Shown here: piece after piece, positions 54,123 to 64,000 of the stretch | How positions within the stretch are numbered: the stretch's first letter is position 1 | Layout of the letters: every line of letters starts with the position of its first letter | Origin: Charina bottae | Lineage: Eukaryota; Chordata; Lepidosauria; Squamata; Charinaidae | Assembly: GCA_023362775.1 (NCBI GenBank) | Contig: JALMGJ010000002.1 | Coordinates: forward strand, 107,315,981-107,379,980 | Direction of reading: 5' to 3' | DNA length: 64,000 nucleotides | The notes under the pieces: generated by a model | The model's database searches: none | The model's input: the letters and a program-made list of their open reading frames with translations, nothing else | What the model was told of the DNA's origin: nothing | Program-made: the position numbers and the translations under genes

Positions 54123-55076
54123 GTATTTTAAATAGTCAACTTGATCTTTTACTGCATAGGAGGATTTAAAATTCAATAAATAAATAAATGAGCATCATTA
54201 ATTTGTAGAGAAACTTGGAAACTGGATGAATGTAGAAAAATAAAGCCAAACAATTATTGTTGCTATACCCAATTTTGGTATTACTTCTTGTCCTCTTGTA
54301 AGCACAATTGGAACTAACTCAGCTTGTACACTGTGCATGAAGGATGGAGAAAAACACTTTTGTATTAACTCTCTGGATGGTTGCAGGATGCTCAACACAA
54401 ACATAAATGCTTATAATACAAATACATCCTACATCTTAAAAGAAAGAAAAGATGCTTGAATCAATTTAAGCAAACTGTTCCTGCTTGATAAACAATGTCT
54501 TCCTATTCATTTAGTAAGTCTGCTTGTCCCTGATCTATAGCCTCTGCTCAAATATTACTGGAAGTTACTATGGTTACAAATCATTATTTTCAAGTCAAGT
54601 AATGACTTCTGCTAACTTGACCAATAAGAGAGTTCCTAATAGGGCTGCAGATCAGCAATATCACTCCAGTAATGATCATGATCAACTTCAGTGAATCGTT
54701 AAGGTGAATCGTTAAGCACTTCAGTTTGTGCATATATCTGCATTGAAAATGAATGGAGTGAGAATGCTTAGATGCTCCTTGGACTAGAAATTAAAGTTCA
54801 CTTCCCAAATTTTCAAAGTAGTTCCAGCACTAAGTAACAATGCTGTACCTTAGTATTCAGCTAAATAAAGCAGAATGTAAGACCAACCAGCTGTGGGTAT
54901 TGTGAATTATTGTGAATTATGGGCAATATGTAAAGTGTAGTCTTAAATATATATCCAGCATGGGTGCTGTCTGATTCTTTGAGATACTTAGGTTTAAGGT
55001 TGAGGATTATAAATGTATAGGAAATCTGTATTCTGTATATTTATTAATTTTAAGAGAGCAGCACCATTTAACTAGT
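54123..55076. other. Unique AT-rich sequence, nothing recognised
   Basis: No gene supported. A small repeat TGTGAATTATTGTGAATTAT lies at about 54,900. Confidence 0.5.
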
Positions 55077-55115
55077 ATAATCATACTACATGGTTCAACC
55101 ATGTAGTATGATTAT
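55077..55115. repeat. Perfect 19 bp inverted repeat
   Basis: ATAATCATACTACATGGTT is followed after one base by its exact reverse complement, giving a near-palindrome of 39 bp. Confidence 0.95.
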
Positions 55116-55438
55116 GATGAAGGCTTCCCTCACAAAGTTAACTTATACTAACTCAAAATCATGCTTGTCTTCTTAGTTTCCTTAGGCATAAGAATGTAAA
55201 GTGTGAATGTAAAACACTTGTTTTTAAAAAGTCATAGCAAATAGCCAGGATTGACACTAATCTGTTATCTATGCTTACCTTATGGCAAACATTGGAGGCT
55301 TCGTGCAATTTGTAGTGGCACCATGACAATATTTGGACCAATTGAACTCCCTCAAAATCTGAGTCCATTAAATTATATTGTAATCTCCAAGGTCAAAAGT
55401 ATGCCCTCACTGTTTGGTTAAAATATTGAATATGGATT
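55116..55438. other. Unique sequence, nothing recognised
   Basis: No gene or repeat supported. Confidence 0.5.
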
Positions 55439-55440
55439 AA

Positions 55441-55530
55441 TCTGTTTGTTTGTTTGTTTGTTTATTATACTGCCAATTTGACTCAAAGTGGCTTACCACA
55501 AAAACATAAAACATTCATGTTAAGGAAGAA
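55441..55530 (-). mobile_element. Decayed L2/CR1-like LINE 3' tail
   Basis: TGTT run, then CTGCCAATTTGACTCAAAGT and GGCTTACCAC, a worn form of the conserved reversed end. Confidence 0.5.
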
Positions 55531-56040
55531 AATTAATATCCATGGTAACAGGACTGAAACAAATGCAGCATAAAAAAAGGTTTAAAAATAAAATATTTAA
55601 AACATCCAAGTCATGAAACAATAACAAAAATCCTGATGGTATCCATTTTGTGGACTATGGGTGGAAAATAGCTTTTATCATTACTGACTTTATCAATTGC
55701 AAACAGGAATACCATGATAGGATTCCAATAAGTTCCATCTGTCAGTTTCTTTCTTGAAACCACACTCACATTTTTAAACATGAATCAATAAAGGGCAATG
55801 TTTTCAGCACATTCTATGGGATAATATCACATAAAGGCCAGTTTGCTCAAACCTAAGATAGTTGCTTTACCTGCAGAGCTTAAATGAGGCTGCCCAAGGT
55901 TTGTGGTAGTAATGGGCCTCTCTCAAGCCTTATGGAGTTAGATGTCCTAAATGTATATACCATAGAAGTTTGTTTCTCTATAGAAGCATATTTATATATC
56001 ATAAACTCCCATGGCTCTCAACAATGATTTGTTGTGCATA
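55531..56040. other. Unique sequence, nothing recognised
   Basis: No gene or repeat supported. Confidence 0.5.
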
Positions 56041-56041
56041 G

Positions 56042-56195
<154 letters not shown>

Positions 56196-57114
56196 TGGTG
56201 TGAGGGGATTTAAAAAACAAACACTGTGGTTGATATGTGAGCTGCTTGCATCAGCCTGGGTTCTAGCTTTTATGTTAAGATTTAAAAATACTTCAATTAA
56301 TTAGGCAATTGTTATGGAAGCCGGTTACCCTTATGTTCCATTTTTCTTGAAACCATGCAATGGTAGAGAAAACAACAGTAGTGAGTCAGACAATCTCAGA
56401 ATGGGACACTTACTTATTAATTTATTATACCATTTTCTAACTTTTCTGCTCCCGGTCCAATCCTTCTGCAAATAATTTGCAAATGCCCCAGCAAGCCTTG
56501 ACTTCTTCTAGCTGAATAAGAATTTGAATTCTATGTGGACAGGAGTTAAAACTGCATTCAGATCAAGGGCTTCCCTTGTGACAAGTGGCAGTGAAGATGC
56601 GTACCCTGAAGAAATTTATTCTAAGTTGATTCCTAAGGGTCACATCCTTAGCTTCCCATTCATTCATATGTGTGTCAGGATTTGCCACTATATGCATGTC
56701 TTATTCAACAAGATCTTGACAGTTCAATTTTATATTTCTTTCCCTTCCTAATCCTGATATATGACATTTATTAATGCTGAAATGGAATACACACACACAC
56801 ATACACGCAACAAAAGGAAGATTCACTGTGTTACATTATGTTATGCATACAGAAGTGATATGCATTGGTTATTTTTCATGTTATTATGGGTAGGGTTATA
56901 AAAGGTATTGTAACAAAATCTCACTTGACTTTATCCATGTAACTTTTAATGTACATCCAAAAATCAGACAACCAGTCTTCCAAGGTATTGTGCTGTAACA
57001 TGCAGGTTTTGTATTATTGTATTATTGTATTTATTTTTTTCCTGCTGGCTAAGAGAATCAACAGCACAAAATAGAAAATAAAAATAATTGTTTTCAATGC
57101 AAGTCAGAACTGGT
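56196..57114. other. Unique sequence, nothing recognised
   Basis: A short CA run at about 56,790. No gene supported. Confidence 0.5.
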
Positions 57115-57116
57115 AG

Positions 57117-57122
57117 ATAGAT

Positions 57123-57163
<41 letters not shown>
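57117..57163. repeat. GATA microsatellite
   Basis: About 11 copies. Confidence 0.92.
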
Positions 57164-57254
57164 GCTTGGAAATAAATTAATAACTCAGATTAAAGTTTCT
57201 CATTAATCAAGGTTTTTGGACACAGCAAATGACATATTACATCATTCATGTTTT

Positions 57255-59480
57255 TTTGTTGTTGTTTATTCATTCAGTCGCATCCGACTCTTCATGACTT
57301 CATGGACCAGCCCACGCCAGAGTTTCCTGTCGGCCGTCACCATCCCGAGCTTCCCCACGGTCGAGTCCGTCACCTCCAGAATATCATCCATCCATCTTGC
57401 CCTTGGTTGGCCCCTCTTCCTTTTTGACTTCCACATTCCCTAGCAACAGCATCTTCTCCAGGGTATCACATTATGTGGCCAAAGTACTTCAGTTTTGCTT
57501 TTAATATCATTCCCTCAACTGAGCAGTCTGGCTTTATTTTCTGGAGTATGGACTGGTTTGATCTTCTTGCAGTCCAAGGCACTCTCAGAATTTTCCTCCA
57601 ACACCACAGTTCAAAAGCATCTATCTTCCTTCGCTCAGCCTTCCTTATGGTCTAGCTCTCGCAGCCAGAGGTTACTATGGGGAATTCCATTGTTTTAACT
57701 ATGCAGACCTTTGTTGTCAGTAAACGTCTTCTGATTTCCTGGCTGCAGTCAGCATCTGCAGTAATCTTTGTGCCTAGAAATACAAAGTCTGTCACTGCCT
57801 CCATGTTTTCTCCCTCTATTTGCCAGTTATCAATCAAACTGGTTGCCATGTTCTTGGGGTTTTTTGACGTTTAACTGCAACCCAGCTTTTGCACTTTCTT
57901 CTTCCACCTTCGTCATAAGGAGCCTCACCTCCTCCTCTCTTTCAGCCATCAAAGTGGTATCATCTGCATATCTGAGATTGTTAATGTTTCTTCCAGCGAT
58001 TTTAACTCCAAGCTTGGATTTATCAAGTCCAGAACGTCACATGATGTGTTCTGCGTACAGGTTGAATAGGTAGGGTGAGAGTATACATCCCTGCCATACT
58101 CCTTTCCCAATTATAACCAGTCCATTGTTCTGTGGTCTGTTCTTACTGTTGCTACTTGGTCATTATACAGATTCCTCAGGAGGCAGACAAGATGACTTGG
58201 TATCCCCATACCACCAAGAACATGCCACAATTTCTTATGATCCACACAGTCAAAGGCTTTAGAATAGTCAATGAAATAGAAATAGATGTTTTTCTGAAAC
58301 TCTCTGGCTTTCTCCATTATCCAGTTAATATTGGCAATTTGGTCACTAGTTCCTCTGTCTTTTCTAAACCCAGCTTGTACATCTGGCAATCCTTGCTCCA
58401 TGAATTGCTGGAGTCTATCTTGCAAGATCTTGAGCATTACCTTACTGGCAAGTGAAATAAGTGCCACTGTTCGATAGTTTGAACATTCTTTAGTGCTTCC
58501 CTTTTTTGGTATGGGAATATAAGTTGATTTTTTCCAATCTGATGGCCATTCTTGTGTTTTCCAAATTTGCTGGCATATGGCATGCATCACCTTGACAGCA
58601 TCATCTAGCAAGATTTTAAACAGTTCAGCTGGGATACCGTCGTCTCCTGCTGCCTTGTTATTAGCAATGCTTCTTAAGGCCCATTCAACCTCACTCTTCA
58701 GGATGTCTGGTTCTGAACCAGACCATCAAATCTATTGCCGATATTATTATCCTTCTTATACAGATCTTCCGTATATTCTTGCCACCTTTTCTTGATCTCT
58801 TCTGCTTCTGTTATGTCCTTGCCATCTTGTTTCTAATTTGCTGGAAGAGGTCTCTTGTCCTTCCTATTCTATTGTTCTCCTCCACTTCCACACATTGCTT
58901 GTTTAAAAATAATTCCTTATCTCTTCTGGCTAACCTTTGGGATTTTGCATTTAATTGGGCATATCTCCCCCTATCACTGTTGCCTTTTGCTTTCCTTCTT
59001 TCTTGGGCTACTTCCAGTGTCTCAGGAGACAGCCATCTTGCCTTATTGGTTTTCTTTTTCTTTAGGACGTTTTTTGTTGCTGCCTCCTGTACAATGTTGC
59101 GAACTTCTGTCCATATTTCTTCCGGGACCCTATCTACTAAATCTAGTCCCTTAAATCTATTCTTCACTTCCACTGCATATTCATGAGGAACATTAGTGAG
59201 CTCATATCTAACTGATCTGTGGGTCTTCCCTCTTCTCTTTAGTCAGATACTAAATTGTGCAATAAGAAGTTTGTGATCTGAACTACAGTCAGCTGCAGGT
59301 CTTTTTTTTTACCGAATGTATAGATGTCTGCCACTTTTGGCCAGAAAGAATGTAGTCAATCTTATTTTGGTGTCAACCATCTGGTGAAGTCCATGTATAA
59401 AGTCATCTGGAAGATAGTGTTTGTTATGCACAGTGAATTGTCTTGGCAAAATTCTATCAGCCTATGTCCTTCATGTTTAC
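57255..59480 (-). mobile_element. Bov-B-like LINE, lineage 2, 5'-truncated
   Basis: About 2.2 kb on the minus strand, broken into several frames. From the 5' side: end of the endonuclease (IEFCQDNSLCITN, 59,571-59,362), the linker (59,173-58,811: RFKGLDLVDRVPEEIWTEV), then RT and the C-terminal part, ending with the reversed VTKSQKR-type tail at 57,255-57,300. It differs from the lineage at 42.3 kb throughout and groups with the copies at 4.9, 54.0 and 63.2 kb. Confidence 0.9.
57652..58611 (-). pseudogene. Bov-B-like reverse transcriptase, lineage 2
   Basis: The frame 58,611-58,111 (166 codons) has VMHAICQQIWKTQEWPSDWK, YIPIPKKGSTKECSNYRTVAL, QAGFRKDRGTSDQIANINWI and an intact motif A, FIDYSKAFDCVDHKKLW. 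Beyond it, worn LSPYLFNLYAEHIM, RYADDTTL (motif C) and the ATSLIDNWQIEGENMEAVTD frame (57,849-57,652) follow with frame changes. Useful as the in-window reference that reveals the deletion in the other Bov-B copy. Confidence 0.9.
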
Positions 59481-60735
59481 TTTGGTAAATATTAACCGTA
59501 ATATAAATACATAGAACAATTGAAAATATAATGCAATACTGGAAACACAACAAACAAACAACACAACACAAACAACTTATAGAAATAACATGTTACTGTA
59601 CAAAAAAGCTCACTTTTCTCACAGTAAATTAATCTAAATTTTAATTTTATAACTTAAATATTTCTCCACTCTTGTTCACTACGTATGTCAGGACACTGGG
59701 ACAGTATTTGTTTAGATAAATAAGCTGAGGCTATTTATTCTTTTTTTTTTACCAATCTCAAAGAGACAGTTTCTATTCTGAGCTTTCCAGAGTTGCATGT
59801 AACTGAAAACATAAATAATAATAGCAACAGTAGAATAACCTGACACAGATGGTTTTTATTCACCTTTGATATCTGGTTAGAATTTAAATGAGTTCCTGGA
59901 TCTGGCATTATTCCTGATCCTGGAAGTCAAAATGATAGACAGAAGAGAATTTTAAAATGCTAATGTAGAAATTAAGTTTTTTATCGATTGGAGGGAGCTT
60001 GTGGCCATTACCAGCACTTTTATAAAATTTGCTTCCTTTCCGTAAAACACACCCATAAACACATAAACATAGACTGGGAGTTATGTTGCTTAGAAAACAG
60101 TCAGAACTGTCATATGTTTGCATTAGATATGCATAAGATTTTCCCACCCCAGCCCACCATACACAGAGAGAGAGAGTGTGCATAATTTTGGTGCAGATTA
60201 TCATTACATTTTATTCTCTACTTTTCTTATTTTCTCCTCTCTTGATTCTGAACAAGTAAGAAAACATGCATGTTTTAAAAGTTAGAAAAGACATTATTTA
60301 GAACATGGAAATTACTTAACCAAAGGAGATGTCTTTTTGAAAACAACTGCTTTCAGACACTAGGAACAAACAGCTTATCCACTAACATGCAGAATCCCCA
60401 GGGAACCTTTCACTGGAATTCATTTTATGTTTTATACTGAAATCTGGGATTCACCTCACCTGGATAGATTTTGCTCATCTCTGAGGAAGCAAGTTGATTC
60501 TGGTTTGACATATTGTGGCCTTTCACTCCAGCAATAACATCACTTGGCATTGATAAAGACAATGACAGGTAAAATCTTCAGAGCCTTAACTGAAGTTAAA
60601 CAGAAGATTTGGGATTTAGATCAACAAAATGACAGGTAAAATCAACCATCCCTATTATGGCACAATTGCTCTCCATGGGTTCTCCATGGATTATTCCTAG
60701 CTACCTCTATGACAGCCTACATATTTCACACAGGA
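59481..60735. other. Unique sequence, nothing recognised
   Basis: No gene or repeat supported beyond short A and T runs. Confidence 0.5.
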
Positions 60736-60736
60736 G

Positions 60737-60738
<2 letters not shown>

Positions 60739-60790
<52 letters not shown>
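60739..60790. repeat. TAA microsatellite
   Basis: About 17 copies, next to a partial Sauria SINE. Confidence 0.93.
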
Positions 60791-60794
60791 TTGG

Positions 60795-60902
60795 TAGGGG
60801 GCACGAAGGCTCAGCGGGTAAGACGCCAGGCTTGTCAATCGGAAGATTCCCTAGAATCAAGAGTTTGAATCCCTAGCCCCGCATGACGGAGTGAGCTCCC
60901 GA
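60795..60902 (+). mobile_element. Sauria SINE, 5' third only
   Basis: GGCTCAGCGGGTAAGACGCC (A-box region), AGTTTGAATCCCTAGCCCCG and TGACGGAGTGAGCTCCCG, then it stops. Lacking the 3' part is unusual for a target-primed insertion. Confidence 0.8.
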
Positions 60903-60941
60903 AATAGTTGCAAATTTAGGAAGAATTACAACAAATTCTAG

Positions 60942-61160
60942 TGGCGTGGTGGCTCAGTGGGTAAGACACCAGGCTTGTCGATCAGAATATCACAAGTTCA
61001 GAGGTTCGAGTCTCTAGCCCCACGTGACGGAGTGAGCTCCTGCACTAGCCCCAGCTCATGCCAACCTAGCAATTCAAAAGCATGCAAATGTAAGTAGATT
61101 AATAGGTACCACTTCTGTGGGATGGTAACAGCGTTCCGCGCGTGTCATGCCGGCGACATG
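60942..61160 (+). mobile_element. Sauria SINE lacking its 3' end
   Basis: GTGGCTCAGTGGGTAAGACA, GTTCGAGTCTCTAGCCCC, GCCAACCTAGCAATTCAAAA, AAGTAGATTAATAGGTACCA and CATGCCGGCGACATG, where it joins LINE sequence. The final GTCGGACACGACTG part is absent. Confidence 0.88.
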
Positions 61161-61495
61161 TGTGTCTGCTCTGATACAGAGGTCAAGTCAGTAATCCATA
61201 TATTGTTGCACTGCCCATTGTACCATCCACGGTGTTTAGCACTCATAAATCTGATTATCATAAAATTTAGTTGTATTTTTGATGAAGAAATCTTTCTTCT
61301 GCCAGACCTAATATAGACAAACACTATAAAGGCTGCCAGGTTTCTAGCATTAGCCATGGCTTGCAGAAACCTGTTGATATCCTCTTCTCAACATTAATTG
61401 TTTCAGTTTTGGACTATTCCCCCCCCTCCCATTTTAAATTTTGTACTTGTTCTTTATTGGTTTGGGCCCATTAATAAATGAATTGATTTGATTAT
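61150..61495 (+). mobile_element. LINE 3' end of unassigned family
   Basis: Codons CVCSDTEVKSVIHILLHCPL give a C-x-C-x9-H-x4-C motif typical of the end of several non-LTR retrotransposon proteins, followed by codons to a stop near 61,315, a UTR with a C run, and TTGGTTTGGGCCCATTAATA with a TGATT-type tail. It is not Bov-B, L2 or L1. Its clade cannot be set by eye. Confidence 0.5.
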
Positions 61496-61998
61496 TATAC
61501 TGAAATCTACCTGAGTATTTATATTTCCAAATGTCATCATTCTGATGCTTGGTTTTCAAATGTTGTAAACATATTTTCTCCTAAGATGAACTCAAAGTCA
61601 CTTTAATATTTTCCTTATTTATGATATATTAATATAAATTATTAAATCTATAAATCCTCCAGATCTGACACTCAGCACCTATTCTTGATCTGACCACCAC
61701 TCGGAGATAACTAACTAAGACAGGATTGGTCAAGAAGCTTGCCTGGGCTACAAAACAACCCAATCGAACCCAAAAACAAACAAACAAAAAATCCAACCCT
61801 CAAAGTTCCCTTAACTCAGAACTTCTCTGACTCAGAAGGAACAGCTGTGCTCTACCGCCAGAGAAAAAAACTAATAACCTACAGCCAGATTCTCCCTAAA
61901 ATGGTTTTATGGTTCTATCCCTTATTGAAATGCAGCCAGCTTATCAACTCTCTTTCTTTTTGTGATTCTAACTGTTTTATATTCTGCACTCTATTAAT
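61496..61998. other. Unique sequence, nothing recognised
   Basis: A 92-codon frame at 61,739-62,017 has no recognisable features. Confidence 0.45.
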
Positions 61999-62000
61999 GA

Positions 62001-62250
62001 GAGCCAGTTTGGTGTAGTGGTTAAGGTGCTGGACTAGAAACCAGGAGTCTGTGAGTTCTAGTCCCACCTTAGACTTGAAAGCCGGCTGGGTGACCTAGGG
62101 CCAGTCACTCTCTCTCAGCCCAACTTACCTCACAGGGTTGCTGTTGTGGGGAAAATAGGAGGAAGGAGTATTAGATATGTTCACCGCCTTGAGTTATTTA
62201 TAAAAATAATAAAGGCAGGATAAAAATTAAATAAATAATAAATAAATAAA
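62001..62250 (+). mobile_element. tRNA-derived SINE, type B
   Basis: The clearest copy: GAGCCAGTTTGGTGTAGTGG (A box), GTGAGTTCTAGTCCCACC (B box), GCCGGCTGGGTGACCTAGGG, CCTCACAGGGTTGCTGTTG, GAGGAAGGAGTATTAGATA, CCGCCTTGAGTTATTTATAA and an AAATA-type tail. Confidence 0.9.
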
Positions 62251-62606
62251 ATCAATAACATTTGTATAATAGTCACCCCCAAAGAAAGCACTGAAGAATC
62301 CATGTTTACAGTACCTAAGAATGAGTGTGGATGCATTCAACAATACTTTAAATAAGAAGAATCTGTTGTGAATGGGAATGGCTTGAGAAATTGATGAGCC
62401 AGACAAGTGCTGGTGCCCCAGGGACCTGGGCAGGGGTCTATCACAATACTCAAATTGTGGGTGCATGTCTAAAGCAGGTATAACAGAGATGGGGAAGATG
62501 TAACACCTGAAATGGTTCTTTGCAAAATGTAGAGATGTTGTTGACTTGTTGGGTCAGTTAAGTTGCTAGTTTGTTAAAAACCATTCTGAATAAACACATC
62601 AAGGCC
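62251..62606. other. Unique sequence, nothing recognised
   Basis: No gene or repeat supported. Confidence 0.5.
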
Positions 62607-62610
62607 TTTT

Positions 62611-62734
<124 letters not shown>

Positions 62735-63204
62735 ATGTCTGTGTGCATACACACAGAGACACAAATAAAGATCATAGCAAGATCTATGAAAATATTTCGA
62801 GGGTTAGGATTAGCATGTGTTGATTTATTATGAATCAAAGGTAGTTTTTTATTCTGTTTTCCTGTTGTTGCTAAGGTTACTAGAAACTGGGATCTTATAT
62901 TGCTTTATTACTGTGTTTTTATTTCTAGCACTGTAATCACTTTGAACCAGGTTGACCCTAGTATATAGTAGGCTGAAATGTCCTGCTTTCACAAAGTACT
63001 ACTATAAGAACTAGATATAGGCAACAATGTGTCTGAACAATGGAGCCAGATTTTTTAAAGTGTAGGCCTAGCATAAAAGAGTATCAGGACTCTGCATCAG
63101 GCAGAATAATGTTGTGGGCCATGACTACTTTGAACAATTGTACTTTTGTAAAATCAAGCCAGTCAAATCAAGGCTAAATGTTTGCTTAAGTGCTTCATTT
63201 GTTG
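62735..63204. other. Unique sequence, nothing recognised
   Basis: No gene or repeat supported. Confidence 0.5.
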
Positions 63205-64000
63205 GTTATTCGTTCAGTCACTTCCGACTCTTCGTGACTTCATGGGCCAGCCCATGCCAGAGCTTCCTGTCAGCCGTCACCATCCCCAGCTCCCCCATGG
63301 TCGAGTCCGTCACCTCCAGAATATCGTCCATCCATCTTGCCCTTGGTCGGCCTCTCTTCCTTTTGCCTTCCACTTTCCCCAGCATCAGCATCTTCTCCAG
63401 GGTATCCTGTCTTCTCATTATGTGGCCAAAGTACTTCAGTTTTGCCTTTAATAACATTCCCTCAAGTGAGCAGTCTGGTTTTATTTCCTGGAGTATGGAC
63501 TGGTGTGATCTTCTTGCACTCCAAGGCACTCTCAGAATTTTCCTCCAACACCACAGTTCAAAAGCATCTATCTTCCTTCGCTCAGCCTTCCTTATGGTCC
63601 AGCTCTCACAGCCATAGGTTACTACAGGGAATACCATTGCTTTAACTATGCGGACCTTTGTTGTCAGTGTGATGTCTCTGCTCTTAACTATTTTATCAAG
63701 ATTTGCCATTGCTCTCCTCCCAAGAAGTAGACGTCTTCTGATTTCCTGGCTGCAGTCAGCATCTGCAGTAATCTTTGCGCCTAGAAATACAAAGTCTGTC
63801 ACTGCCTCCACTTTTTCTCCCTCTATTTGCCAGTTATCAATCAAGCTGGTTGCCATAATCTTGGGTTTTTTGAGGTTTAACTGCAACCCAGCTTTTGCAC
63901 TTTCTTCTTTCACCTTCGTCATAAGGCTCCTCAACTCCTCCTCACTTTCAGCCATCAAAGTGGTATCATCTGCGTATCTAAGATTGTTAATGTTTCTTCC
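63205..64000 (-). pseudogene. Bov-B-like LINE, lineage 2, continues past window end
   Basis: The frame 63,958-63,218 (246 codons) is open to the window edge region and encodes the part from motif C onward: MMAESEEELRSLMTKVKEES, AGLQLNLKKPKIMATSLIDN, FVFLGAKITADADCSQEIRR, KARIVKAM-type and WCWRKILRVPWSARRSHQS blocks, GKVEGKRKRGRPRARWMDDI and the end HEVTKSRK. Upstream bases (63,960-64,000) continue as RYADDTT. This is the best preserved lineage 2 coding region here, with no break seen over 246 codons; the rest lies outside the window. Confidence 0.9.

Overview
This 64 kb window looks like AT-rich, gene-poor nuclear DNA from a squamate reptile. The main evidence is several Sauria-type SINEs (about 39.1, 49.8, 60.8 and 61.0 kb), many Bov-B/RTE LINE copies, L2/CR1-like LINE tails ending in AAAT-type repeats, an L1, two Tc1-like DNA transposons and very abundant microsatellites. 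I found no convincing host protein-coding exon, tRNA, rRNA or CRISPR array. Nearly all recognisable coding sequence belongs to mobile elements. The species cannot be fixed by eye.

Layout. 0-12.7 kb: unique AT-rich DNA with decayed L2/CR1 tails, an old MIR-like SINE, tRNA-derived SINEs, a Bov-B-like 3' end and a repeat at 8.3-8.6 kb whose sequence folds as a hammerhead ribozyme. 12.7-20.2 kb: a young, defective class I (gammaretrovirus-like) endogenous provirus on the minus strand. It has 877 bp LTRs differing at three sites, an AAAT target duplication, a primer-binding site matching tRNA-Gly(UCC), a polypurine tract, the start of gag, the end of integrase and a broken env; most of gag, protease and RT is missing. 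20.2-27.4 kb: simple repeats, a SINE, a Bov-B 3' end and L2 tails. 27.47-32.05 kb: a nearly complete Ty1/copia retrotransposon with 454 bp LTRs (four differences), an ACCTT duplication, gag, protease, integrase and RT, but most of RNase H deleted. 32-37.4 kb: unique DNA, a possible LTR fragment, a Bov-B 3' end and a SINE. 37.41-39.01 kb: a Tc1 element with 199 bp inverted repeats and an apparently intact 340-residue transposase. 40.5-48.7 kb: an internally deleted L1 (minus strand) holding a nearly full-length Bov-B (plus strand) and a second Tc1 with one frameshift. 49-57 kb: a hAT-like MITE with a clear 8 bp duplication, a Sauria SINE, a probable solo LTR, a degenerate L2, a second hammerhead-bearing repeat and L2/RTE tails. 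57.2-59.5 kb and 63.2 kb to the window end: two minus-strand copies of a second Bov-B-like lineage. 60.8-61.5 kb: a Sauria SINE fused to a LINE 3' end.

The elements are linked. Bov-B supplies the retrotransposition machinery inferred to move the Sauria SINEs and at least one other tRNA-SINE, because these share its 3' tail. L2 and SINE tails sit at the start of many tetranucleotide microsatellites. The very low LTR divergence of the provirus and copia element, together with the intact transposase, point to recent activity.
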